DNA of 10,225 nucleotides from assembly GCA_023390215.1 (NCBI GenBank), contig JAEWDG010000336.1:1-10225 (forward strand), in the 5' to 3' direction. The position numbers and the translations under genes were made by a program. Every line of letters begins with the position of its first letter. The first letter of the stretch is position 1. The DNA comes from Bacteroidota bacterium. Its GTDB lineage: Bacteria > Bacteroidota > Bacteroidia > Chitinophagales > Chitinophagaceae. The notes under the pieces are model-generated. The model searched no databases and was not told the origin of the DNA. It saw only the letters and a list, made by a program, of their open reading frames with translations. Below, one piece after another: positions 1 to 6,014 of this stretch.

Positions 1-410
1 TGGTATTCGCTCACCGGGCTTTTAAAGACGCGGTAAAAACCGTGAGCACGATCGACATTAAAAATGGTATACCCGACTGGAATGAAGAAGGAACAACCAA
101 GCCTTCGGAAATGATCCTCATTACTCAAAGCTTGAAGGAACTCAAACTTTTAATGACGGATTATGTTGGTATCGTGAGAAACAATGAACGTCTGCACCGC
201 GCAAATAATAGACTCGATCTTCTGCATGATGAAACGGAACAGCTTTACCAAAAAACAGCGGTGTCTCCACAACTTTGTGAACTGCGCAATATGATCACGG
301 TCGCTTATCTTATTGTAAAAAGCGCGGAGCTGCGCAGAGAAAGCCGGGGCTTACATTACAATACGGATTACCCGCAACGGTCGTCCATACTTCAAAACAC
401 GATTCTTTAA
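1..410 (+). CDS. nadB: L-aspartate oxidase, C-terminal part (left end outside window)
   Basis: This is the C-terminal part of L-aspartate oxidase, the FAD enzyme that turns aspartate into iminoaspartate for quinolinate and NAD synthesis in the cytoplasm. The reading frame is open from base 3 to a TAA at 408-410, so about 135 residues are visible and the start lies upstream. The visible part opens with VFAHRA, which fits the end of the flavoprotein core. It continues as the helical C-terminal domain with the family signatures DYVGIVR, an ELRNMITVA-like helix and RESRGLHYNTDYP near the end. A GTG at 42 could be mistaken for a start, but the family match continues upstream of it. The stop overlaps the next gene's start as TAATG, so the two are very probably co-transcribed and translationally coupled. 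Identity is from recognised motifs; the FAD-binding part cannot be checked here. Confidence 0.93.
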   Translation, partial: VFAHRAFKDAVKTVSTIDIKNGIPDWNEEGTTKPSEMILITQSLKELKLLMTDYVGIVRNNERLHRANNRLDLLHDETEQLYQKTAVSPQLCELRNMITVAYLIVKSAELRRESRGLHYNTDYPQRSSILQNTIL

Positions 411-1312
411 TGTATTGGTTTCTCTATTGTCTGCTGTATCTCCTTTCGCTTTTGCCCTTTTCAGTTTTGTATGGAATCAGTGACTTCGCCGTTTTCATAC
501 TGTATTACGTGGCCGGCTACCGGAAGGAAGTGGTGATGGAAAATCTCTATCGTGCCTTTCCAGAAAAATCAGAAGCGGAGCGGAAAAAAATCGCGCATCA
601 GTTTTATCGTAACCTGGTAGATAATTTTCTGGAGACGTTCAAGATGCTGAGCATGAGCAAAGCGAGCATGAAAAAAAGAGCTTTATTCGACCTTGCAGAA
701 GTAAAAGAAATGATCGGCAGGGGAAAAAACATAGTATTTCTCAGCGGCCATCAGATGAACTGGGAATGGGGTCCATGGGCTTTGGCATCAGGCATCAACA
801 TCCCACTACTCGGTCCTTATATGCGAATAGCCAGTGATGCTGTTAATCGTTTATTTCTTAAGATCCGCGGGCGGACAGGAGTAATACTTGTAGATGCTAC
901 AAAATTTTCCACCATCATAACACGCGTATCAAAAGAACAGCATGCAATTGGCCTGATCGCCGATCAGTCTCCTTCAACCGAACAAAAAACAAACTGGATG
1001 TATTTTTTTGGGGAGGCCACGCCATTTGCTGTGGGACCTGAAAAAAGAGCGAAACAAACAAAAGCTGCTGTATTCTTTGTCGACTTTATAAAAAAAAGGC
1101 GGGGGCACTATTTATATAAAGCTGAATTGATCACTGAAGATGGAAGCCTGAATGATAAAGGTGAGATCATGAGGGCTTACCGCGATCTGCTGGAAGCTTC
1201 AGTTCGGAAACAACCCTCAAACTATTTATGGAGCCACAAACGCTGGAAAAGAAAATATGATTCATCTCAATTAGAGAACTGGATCGATAACAGACCTGTC
1301 CCTTCGAATTAA
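410..1312 (+). CDS. Lipid A biosynthesis type lysophospholipid acyltransferase (LpxL/HtrB family)
   Basis: This 300-residue inner-membrane acyltransferase of the LpxL/LpxM (HtrB) family probably adds a secondary acyl chain to lipid A. Residues 1-37 form a hydrophobic N-terminal anchor. The catalytic HX4E motif is HQMNWE, with H114 and E119. The conserved GLIADQSP segment lies at 181-188. The C-terminal signature YLWSHKRWK sits at 272-280 and resembles the WxHRRWK end of the family. Length matches the usual 290-310 residues. The ATG overlaps the nadB stop by one base (TAATG), which fixes the start and suggests translational coupling. The gene ends 4 bases from the stop of the convergent minus-strand gene, with no clear hairpin between. 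The family call is firm. Which acyl position or substrate it uses, including ornithine or other Bacteroidota lipids, cannot be told from sequence. Confidence 0.9.
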   Translation: MYWFLYCLLYLLSLLPFSVLYGISDFAVFILYYVAGYRKEVVMENLYRAFPEKSEAERKKIAHQFYRNLVDNFLETFKMLSMSKASMKKRALFDLAEVKEMIGRGKNIVFLSGHQMNWEWGPWALASGINIPLLGPYMRIASDAVNRLFLKIRGRTGVILVDATKFSTIITRVSKEQHAIGLIADQSPSTEQKTNWMYFFGEATPFAVGPEKRAKQTKAAVFFVDFIKKRRGHYLYKAELITEDGSLNDKGEIMRAYRDLLEASVRKQPSNYLWSHKRWKRKYDSSQLENWIDNRPVPSN

Positions 1313-1316
1313 AATA

Positions 1317-2720
1317 TCAGTTCAGAATGCTGGCTTCTTTTACGATCTCTGCTTTTTCCTGTTCCTTGATCTTATTCCATCCACCCAGCACATTGCGGAT
1401 ATTATCTATACCCTGCCTTTTCAATAAAGAGGCGGCGATTACACTTCTGTATCCTCCTGCGCAATGCACATAGAGATTTGACTCCTCATCGATCCGGGCG
1501 ATCTCCGCAGGATCGGTAAACCGGTCCAGTGGAATATTAGTAGCATCTTTCAAATGGCCTTCCGCGAATTCGATTTCTTTGCGTACATCGAGCACCTCAA
1601 GTTTCTCATCGAAAGGGATATCCATGATCAGTTCATCCGCTTCCACGTCTATGATCATATCGATTGGCTCACCCGCGTTTTTCCAGGCTTCGAATCCCCC
1701 TTTCAGAAATCCTTTCATCTTATCAAAACCTACCCTTGATAAGCGGATCACGGCTTCCTGCTCTTTTCCTTCATCTGTGATCAGCAATAATTCTTTATTG
1801 AAAGGAAGTAAGCTACCCGCCCATTCCGCGAACCTTCCATCCAGCCCAATAAAGATGGAACCCGGAATAAAACCATTAGTGAATGTGGTTGCAGATCTTG
1901 TGTCCAGCACTATGGTATTTTCAGTTAACGCATTTTTGAAAGCTGCGATACCCAGGGGCTGCGTCCCCTGTTTAATTATTTCATCAATAGAATCGTATCC
2001 GGTTTGATTGATCTTCGCATTTATGGCGAAATATCCCGGTGCAGCAGGTAATCCGCTGGTGATCGCCTTTATAAAACTTTCCCGATCCGGCTGTAGTAAA
2101 GCATAATTGGTTTGCTTTTCTTTTCCGATGGTACTGCTGGTATCAGGCCCCAAATTTTTTCCGCAACTCGATCCCGGCCCGTGTGCCGGATAGACGATTA
2201 CCTCGTCGTTGAGGGGCATGATCTTTTTTTGAAGCGAGTCGTAAAGGATGCCTGCCAGCTCTTCACTATCCATATTGCCACTGCTCAGGTCAGGCCGGCC
2301 AACATCACCTACAAATAAAGTATCACCCGTGAAAATTGCATGGTCCTTATTGTGTTCGTCGCGCAGGAGATAACAGGTGCTTTCAATCGTATGTCCGGGA
2401 GTATGCAAAGCGACCAACGATATTTTTCCAAGAGGAAACACTTCGGCATCCCTGGCGGTAACCTTCTGATACGTTGTCTCCGCGCCTGGGCCATAAATAA
2501 CGGGAGCCCCGGTTTTTTTACCAAGGTCCAGGTGTCCACTTACGAAATCAGCGTGAAAATGCGTCTCGAAAATATATTTGATGCGGGCATTGCGTTCCCT
2601 GGCAAGATCAACATAAACTTCGATATCTCTCAGAGGATCTATGATCGCAGCCTCACCTTCACTTTCAATATAGTAAGCAGCTTCGCTTAAGCAGTTGGTA
2701 TAGAATTGTTTGATAAACAT
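1317..2720 (-). CDS. Persulfide dioxygenase-sulfurtransferase-like MBL/rhodanese/rhodanese protein (CstB-like)
   Basis: This 467-residue protein has three domains: a metallo-beta-lactamase fold at about 1-190, a first rhodanese at about 255-352 and a second rhodanese at about 365-460. The MBL part has THFHAD (H54, H56, D58), TPGH (H110), TGDTLF (D133) and YPAHGPG (H180). In ETHE1-type persulfide dioxygenases the equivalents of H54, H110 and D133 hold the single iron. The site after D58 is Phe59 rather than the usual His, which is not an iron ligand in those enzymes. SSCGKNLG around C186 resembles the cysteine motif in Staphylococcus CstB, as does the MFxKQFY start. The first rhodanese has ITDEGKEQ where a CxxGxR loop should be, so it is probably inactive. 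The second has HCAGGYRS with C420. Likely role: oxidising persulfides and passing sulfur to form thiosulfate. An ArsR regulator and a terminator lie just upstream. The substrate is inferred. Confidence 0.88.
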   Translation of the reverse strand: MFIKQFYTNCLSEAAYYIESEGEAAIIDPLRDIEVYVDLARERNARIKYIFETHFHADFVSGHLDLGKKTGAPVIYGPGAETTYQKVTARDAEVFPLGKISLVALHTPGHTIESTCYLLRDEHNKDHAIFTGDTLFVGDVGRPDLSSGNMDSEELAGILYDSLQKKIMPLNDEVIVYPAHGPGSSCGKNLGPDTSSTIGKEKQTNYALLQPDRESFIKAITSGLPAAPGYFAINAKINQTGYDSIDEIIKQGTQPLGIAAFKNALTENTIVLDTRSATTFTNGFIPGSIFIGLDGRFAEWAGSLLPFNKELLLITDEGKEQEAVIRLSRVGFDKMKGFLKGGFEAWKNAGEPIDMIIDVEADELIMDIPFDEKLEVLDVRKEIEFAEGHLKDATNIPLDRFTDPAEIARIDEESNLYVHCAGGYRSVIAASLLKRQGIDNIRNVLGGWNKIKEQEKAEIVKEASILN

Positions 2721-2733
2721 AAGCCTGTTTTTG

Positions 2734-2741
2734 TAAAGGTA
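2734..2741 (-). promoter_or_regulatory. Possible -7 box for the CstB-like gene
   Basis: On the minus strand this reads TACCTTTA, seven of eight matches to the Bacteroidota -7 consensus TAnnTTTG, and lies 13 bases upstream of the ATG. No -33 TTTG is visible at the right distance, where the arsR terminator hairpin sits instead. It is a weak candidate. The alternative is that the gene is reached by readthrough of that terminator. Confidence 0.25.
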
Positions 2742-2746
2742 GAAAC

Positions 2747-2776
2747 AAAAAAGCGGTTGATTGTGTTCAACCGCTT
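2747..2776 (-). terminator. Rho-independent terminator after the arsR-type gene
   Basis: Read on the minus strand, AAGCGGTTGA (2776-2767) pairs perfectly with TCAACCGCTT (2760-2751) around a 6-base loop. The 3' arm runs into a tract of T's (2752-2747). The 10-bp stem starts 18 bases past the arsR-type stop codon and ends 26 bases before the start of the CstB-like gene. It should terminate or attenuate transcription between the two. Read on the plus strand the T-tract is missing, so it works in one direction. Confidence 0.85.
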
Positions 2777-2794
2777 TACCTGAATACTACATTT

Positions 2795-3145
2795 TTAGCC
2801 AACGAGGTTCTGAATGAACTGGTTGATCTCATCGATCCGTTGGTGATTCACAGTGTAATAAATGAATTTTCCATCCCGCTGAGTAACTACTATCCCAGCC
2901 CGGCGTAAAATAGCAAGGTGCTGTGAAGCGACAGATTGCTCCAGCCTCATTCTTACATAGATCTCTGTTACAGTGATCTTTTTTTCTGATTCGATCAGGT
3001 TAAGAATTTGCTGCCTCAACTTGTGATTGAGCGCTCGTAACACCAATGCCGCTTTCTTTAGATTGTGAAAATTAATTCTGAGTGGATCAGGTGTTTCAGT
3101 TACAGGCATAGTTGCCTGCCCGTGTTCTTGGTTTGCAACCATCAT
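2795..3145 (-). CDS. ArsR/SmtB-family winged-helix transcriptional regulator
   Basis: This 116-residue protein is a small dimeric winged-helix DNA-binding regulator. The core runs from about residue 30: a helix with LRALNHKLRQQIL, the helix-turn-helix at about 57-82 with VASQHLAILRRAGIV as recognition helix, and the wing VTQRDGKFIYYTVN at 87-100. The C-terminal helix (101-116) would dimerise. There is no cysteine anywhere, so neither the ELCVCD arsenic/cadmium site nor a dithiol persulfide sensor of the BigR/SqrR/YgaV kind is possible. No clear DxHx10H zinc site is seen either, so the inducer is unknown. The start is drawn at the first of two adjacent ATGs; a third Met at residue 13 (3107-3109) is also possible. 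It lies upstream of the CstB-like gene with a terminator between, and has its own promoter at 3184-3191. It most likely controls its own operon and perhaps the dioxygenase gene. Confidence 0.9.
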   Translation of the reverse strand: MMVANQEHGQATMPVTETPDPLRINFHNLKKAALVLRALNHKLRQQILNLIESEKKITVTEIYVRMRLEQSVASQHLAILRRAGIVVTQRDGKFIYYTVNHQRIDEINQFIQNLVG

Positions 3146-3183
3146 AGGAAAGAAATTTGAAATGCTTAAACAAATTACCAGGG

Positions 3184-3191
3184 CAAAGATA
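3184..3191 (-). promoter_or_regulatory. Promoter -7 box for the arsR-type gene
   Basis: On the minus strand this reads TATCTTTG, a perfect match to the Bacteroidota -7 box TAnnTTTG, 38 bases upstream of the ATG. The -33 region offers only TTTTCC instead of TTTG. The spacer contains an 8-base perfect palindrome, CAAGCTTG (3201-3208), a position where a repressor would block the promoter. Such a short palindrome can easily occur by chance. The 131-base gap 3146-3276 holds nothing else that I can support. Confidence 0.5.
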
Positions 3192-3276
3192 CGTTATCAA
3201 CAAGCTTGGAAAAGTCTCGATTTGTTAAAATAAACAATATAAAACGATCAGAGAAATAACAGGTTGCTACTGGTCT

Positions 3277-3939
3277 TTATGTAGATTGGAATTCTTTTAT
3301 ATATGTGGGAACCGCATATGCAAGGTCAGCAAAATCCTTTGACAGAAATTTATGATAACTCAAACTTCCAAATGCAGAACGAATATCGGTTTCAGGAAAA
3401 AATTCACCCTGCCTGCCACCGAATACCGGTTCGAATTTTTCAGATCCATTACCGGTAAAAATTATTTTCTTTTCAAACCATTCGGCCAATGATTGCTTAT
3501 CGAGAATCATTGCACGTGGAGAAATGATTTCATTCAACTGTTCATCATAGAGGGCCATAAAAACTTCCATTCTTCTTGCGTCGATCATTGGGCAGATGAG
3601 GGTGAGCTCATCTTTTATTTTGTTTTTAACCGACCCTGCCAGGCATAATAAACTACTGCAGGTGATCAACGGCAGATCTTTGGCATAGGCGATACCCTTC
3701 GCTGCAGCCATCCCAATACGAAGGCCGGTATATGATCCAGGTCCTTCCGTTACCGCAATGGCCGACAACATATCAACGTTCAAATTTTCCTTCAGGAGCA
3801 TTTCTTTGATAGAAACATGAAGAAACGCCGCATGATCTTTTTGAACTGCGTTTACGCGTGAACTTATCAGCTCGCCGTTGTTGGCAAGATTTATAGAGGC
3901 GACTGCAGTTGCGGTATCAATATTGAGAATGATGGCCAA
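3277..3939 (-). CDS. tsaB: tRNA threonylcarbamoyladenosine (t6A) biosynthesis protein TsaB
   Basis: TsaB is the non-catalytic partner of TsaD, with TsaE, in making t6A at position 37 of ANN-reading tRNAs in the cytoplasm. The 220-residue protein has the ASKHA fold. ILNIDTAT at 4-11 is the N-terminal strand and phosphate-loop region. The family hallmark EGPGSYTGLRIG lies at 65-76, the DARR segment at 120-123, and PTYIKEF at the C-terminus. The start is drawn at a TTG (3937-3939): it gives the expected N-terminus (MAIILNIDTAT), while the first in-frame ATG would cut away the first 56 residues. That TTG follows the upstream gene's TAA directly and in the same frame, so translation probably depends on ribosomes arriving from that gene. 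Downstream, the arsR-type gene has its own promoter. Function is assigned from strong family motifs. Confidence 0.94.
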   Translation of the reverse strand: MAIILNIDTATAVASINLANNGELISSRVNAVQKDHAAFLHVSIKEMLLKENLNVDMLSAIAVTEGPGSYTGLRIGMAAAKGIAYAKDLPLITCSSLLCLAGSVKNKIKDELTLICPMIDARRMEVFMALYDEQLNEIISPRAMILDKQSLAEWFEKKIIFTGNGSEKFEPVFGGRQGEFFPETDIRSAFGSLSYHKFLSKDFADLAYAVPTYIKEFQST

Positions 3940-4542
3940 TTAGTTCAATTCTTTTTTAAGTAAAGCTGCGGGTTTGTATAATGCATTTGTTTCCGCAAGA
4001 ATATTCAACAAACTGAACACATTGTTTTTGCCGATACGCTCACACCATTCAAAAGGGCCATACGGATAATTCGTTCCCAGTTTCATGGCAATATCTATAT
4101 CGGCTTTTGAGCTTACTTTTTCTTCCAGGGCAAAATAAGCTTCATTGATGATCATTGCGATCACCCTGGGAGAGATCATTCCAGGCTGATCCGGAACCAG
4201 GATCATATTCTTGTGGATTATGCTGAGTACAACCTTTGCAGGTTCAGATATTTCTCCCGCCACTTCCCAACTGTCTTTTTCTATGAAACCTTTCCAGCCA
4301 TTAAAGCGGATTATTGAAGGGTTGGATAAACTTCCTGACAAGCCGGCCACATCATTTATAAAATATGGTTTTCCTGTTTCAAGGGAAAGCTTTTGCGAAG
4401 AACTGTATTCGACAAGTTGAATGCATGCATCGAAACCATTCAGGTCAGCATTTTCGAAATCATCAAACCGAACAAGATCCGGAACCTCCTGCCGGTCAAA
4501 CTCCTTCCACGATTCATCATCAGCCCAAACTGCAATGCGCAT
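3940..4542 (-). CDS. Degenerate 3-hydroxyacyl-CoA dehydrogenase-like protein (C-terminal HAD domain kept)
   Basis: This 200-residue protein has a recognisable 3-hydroxyacyl-CoA dehydrogenase C-terminal helical domain from about residue 115. It shows VPDQPGMISPRVIAMIINEA at 116-135 and LGTNYPYGPFEW at 155-166, matching the PGFxxNR...NEA and GYPxGPFE signatures. The first about 110 residues look like a shrunken remnant of the NAD-binding domain. It opens with the strand MRIAVWADD, but GxGxxG is absent. FDACIQLV stands where DLVIEA is usual, and IRFNGW where HFFNP is usual. The catalytic His is therefore missing, while a Glu (E93 in WEVAG) may correspond to its partner. It is unlikely to be an active dehydrogenase; a scaffold or CoA-ligand-binding role is conceivable but unproven. 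It is the first gene before tsaB, separated from it only by a TAA. The domain call is solid and the function unknown. Confidence 0.75.
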   Translation of the reverse strand: MRIAVWADDESWKEFDRQEVPDLVRFDDFENADLNGFDACIQLVEYSSSQKLSLETGKPYFINDVAGLSGSLSNPSIIRFNGWKGFIEKDSWEVAGEISEPAKVVLSIIHKNMILVPDQPGMISPRVIAMIINEAYFALEEKVSSKADIDIAMKLGTNYPYGPFEWCERIGKNNVFSLLNILAETNALYKPAALLKKELN

Positions 4543-4552
4543 ATCTGTATTT

Positions 4553-4583
4553 TATGCAAAAATAAGTGTTGTGAAATTGCATA
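4553..4583. repeat. Inverted repeat between divergent promoters (possible operator)
   Basis: TATGCAA (4553-4559) and TTGCATA (4577-4583) form a perfect 7-base inverted repeat with a 17-base spacer. Each arm overlaps one of the two opposed -7 boxes. A dimeric regulator could bind here and affect both directions, but no operator is proven and 7-base arms may arise by chance in A/T-rich DNA. Confidence 0.35.
4557..4564 (-). promoter_or_regulatory. Promoter -7 box for the HAD-like gene and tsaB
   Basis: On the minus strand this is TATTTTTG, a full match to TAnnTTTG, ending 14 bases before the ATG at 4542. No -33 TTTG is seen at the right spacing. The leader would be very short. Confidence 0.45.
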
Positions 4584-4589
4584 CATTTG
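4582..4589 (+). promoter_or_regulatory. Promoter -7 box for ridA
   Basis: TACATTTG fully matches the Bacteroidota -7 box and ends 14 bases before the ridA ATG, the same distance as the opposed box on the other strand. A -33 element is not obvious. The whole divergent gap is 61 bases. Confidence 0.45.
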
Positions 4590-4603
4590 AAAGCATAAGA
4601 GTT

Positions 4604-4987
4604 ATGAAGAAAGAAATCATCAGAACAGAAAACGCACCTGCGCCTATTGGTCCTTACAGTCAGGCGGTGACGGCCAACGGGTTGCTGTTCATCTCCGGAC
4701 AGATCGCTATTGATCCGGTCACCCAGGAGTTGAATATGCCGGATATTGTTACCGAAACACAACAGGTAATGGCTAATCTCCGCGCAATTCTTGATACTGC
4801 CCATGCTTCATTTGAACAGGTAATAAAGACCTCCATCTTTCTCAGCGATATGTCTTTATTCCCGGAAGTAAATGAAGTGTACAGCAGGCACTTTGAAAAT
4901 AATTATCCCGCCAGGGAAACCGTGGCTGTGAAAGGGTTGCCTAAAAACGTTAATGTGGAGATCAGCATGATCGTTCAACTATCATGA
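4604..4987 (+). CDS. ridA: RidA family reactive intermediate (enamine/imine) deaminase
   Basis: RidA hydrolyses reactive 2-aminoacrylate and related enamines/imines released by PLP enzymes, giving 2-oxoacids and ammonia and so protecting other PLP enzymes. The 127-residue protein matches the usual length and forms trimers in the family. Visible family features are PIGPYSQAV at 14-22 (Tyr18), FISGQIAIDP at 29-38, N90, YPARETV at 101-107 with the key Arg104, and VEIS with Glu119. These match the E. coli RidA ligand-binding set, except that the family's usual Cys after Arg is replaced. The frame is open further upstream to 4421, but the start is the ATG at 4604: the protein then begins in the standard way, and the upstream part overlaps the divergent gene. 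Its stop overlaps the next gene's start as ATGA. RidA itself, rather than an Rid1-7 relative, is the best call given the Arg. Confidence 0.93.
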   Translation: MKKEIIRTENAPAPIGPYSQAVTANGLLFISGQIAIDPVTQELNMPDIVTETQQVMANLRAILDTAHASFEQVIKTSIFLSDMSLFPEVNEVYSRHFENNYPARETVAVKGLPKNVNVEISMIVQLS

Positions 4988-5925
4988 TACTGATAACAGC
5001 TAAAACACATCCTTTCTTATTGCAGGAGTTCGAGCGGAGGCATCTTGAATATCTGTATGCACCGGATATTAGTTATGAGGAAATGTGGAAACATATTTCA
5101 AACGTGACGGGGCTGGTTGTAACTACGAGACTAAGAATTGATAAACCATTGCTTGATGCGGCGAAAGCACTCAGGTGGATCGGCAGGTTAGGTAGCGGAT
5201 TGGAACTTATTGATATGGCTTACGCGATTGAGAGAAATATTGCGTGTATCAGCACGCCGGAAGGCAATCGCAATGCTGTTGCAGAACATATTCTGGGGAT
5301 GCTTTTAAGTTTGATGAATAACCTGAATAAAAGCAGCCGGGAAGTTCAGGAAGGACGCTGGATAAGAGATGAAAACCGGGGAACGGAGCTAACCGGAAAA
5401 ACAATAGGGATCATCGGTTATGGAAATACAGGAAGGGCGTTTGCAAAACTGCTGTCCTGTTTCGATGTGGCAATACTTGCTTACGATAAATACATCAATG
5501 GTTTTGGTGGTGGGCATATTAAGGAAGCCAGTTTGGATCAGGTTTGCAGCTATGCGGACGTGATCAGTTTTCATTTGCCGCTTACGGAAGAAACATACCA
5601 TATGGCGGACGCTGCTTTTTTTAAGAGTTTACAACAAACACCATATCTCATCAACAGTTCAAGAGGGAAAGTGGTAGATACGGAAGCGCTGATCACTGCA
5701 TTGGAAACAGGCAAACTTAAAGGCGCGGCACTGGATGTGCTGGAGAATGAAAAACTGGCCACCTATACCGGGGCCGAACAGGAACAGTTAGCGGTATTAT
5801 TGAAGCATCCAAAAACACTCATCACACCTCATATCGCGGGATATTCTGTAGAATCTTTCTTAAGAATGAGCACTACACTGGTAGAAAAACTGGAAAAGCT
5901 GGGTCTTTTGCCAGATATTAACTGA
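4984..5925 (+). CDS. D-isomer specific 2-hydroxyacid dehydrogenase (NAD-dependent, SerA-like)
   Basis: This cytoplasmic 313-residue oxidoreductase should reduce a 2-oxoacid, or oxidise a D-2-hydroxyacid, with NAD. The split catalytic domain is at about 1-100 and 285-313, with the Rossmann domain between. The dinucleotide motif GYGNTG lies at 145-150 and D168 at the end of the next strand favours NAD over NADP. The catalytic triad is visible: R227 in NSSRGKVVD, E256 in DVLENE and H283 in TPHIAGYS. The residue spacing fits the phosphoglycerate dehydrogenase group, but there is no ACT domain and the substrate-binding loop RLGSGLELID differs somewhat from RAGVGVDN. A true SerA role is therefore possible but not shown. 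It overlaps ridA by four bases (ATGA), so the two should be translated together. Together they may handle 2-oxoacids formed from aminoacrylate-like compounds; that link is inference. Confidence 0.88.
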   Translation: MILITAKTHPFLLQEFERRHLEYLYAPDISYEEMWKHISNVTGLVVTTRLRIDKPLLDAAKALRWIGRLGSGLELIDMAYAIERNIACISTPEGNRNAVAEHILGMLLSLMNNLNKSSREVQEGRWIRDENRGTELTGKTIGIIGYGNTGRAFAKLLSCFDVAILAYDKYINGFGGGHIKEASLDQVCSYADVISFHLPLTEETYHMADAAFFKSLQQTPYLINSSRGKVVDTEALITALETGKLKGAALDVLENEKLATYTGAEQEQLAVLLKHPKTLITPHIAGYSVESFLRMSTTLVEKLEKLGLLPDIN

Positions 5926-5938
5926 TTTCTTATATTTG
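5907..5938 (+). promoter_or_regulatory. Bacteroidota-type promoter for greA
   Basis: TTTG at 5907-5910 and TATATTTG at 5931-5938 are separated by exactly 20 bases, a full match to the Bacteroidota consensus TTTG-N19-21-TAnnTTTG. It is the best promoter in the window. It starts inside the last codons of the dehydrogenase gene. Transcription would begin near 5942-5945, right at the foot of the hairpin that follows. Confidence 0.75.
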
Positions 5939-5941
5939 TAC

Positions 5942-5984
5942 AAATGCAACGCTTCAGCGCAATCTGGGGCGTTGTATTTTTTTT
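5942..5984 (+). terminator. Terminator-like hairpin in the greA leader
   Basis: Bases 5942-5952 (AAATGCAACGC) pair with 5969-5979 (GCGTTGTATTT) in an 11-bp stem with one G-T wobble, closed by a 16-base loop. The 3' arm merges into eight T's (5977-5984). The hairpin lies 16 bases past the stop of the dehydrogenase gene and can end that transcript. It also lies at the predicted first transcribed base of the greA promoter, so it may attenuate greA. A short competing stem, CGC-TTCA-GCG (5950-5959), would exclude the terminator form. Confidence 0.7.
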
Positions 5985-6014
5985 CATATCTACTGGATCA
6001 ATAAACCTTGAATT

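Noticed and set aside
42..410. A stand-alone 122-residue gene starting at GTG 42
   Set aside because: The frame is open to the window edge and the residues before the GTG (VFAHRA) continue the NadB family match, so it is the tail of nadB.
1579..2007. Plus-strand open frame opposite the CstB-like gene
   Set aside because: Serine-rich composition typical of antisense reading of a real gene; no family motif. Other opposite-strand frames here (1554-1739, 2112-2318, 2340-2690) fail the same way.
3201..3208. CAAGCTTG palindrome as an ArsR operator
   Set aside because: Well placed in the promoter spacer, but only 8 bases long and not extended by imperfect symmetry; such palindromes are expected many times per 10 kb by chance.
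4421..4603. N-terminal extension of RidA
   Set aside because: The added residues are low-complexity shadow translation of the divergent gene; RidA proteins begin at the ATG at 4604.
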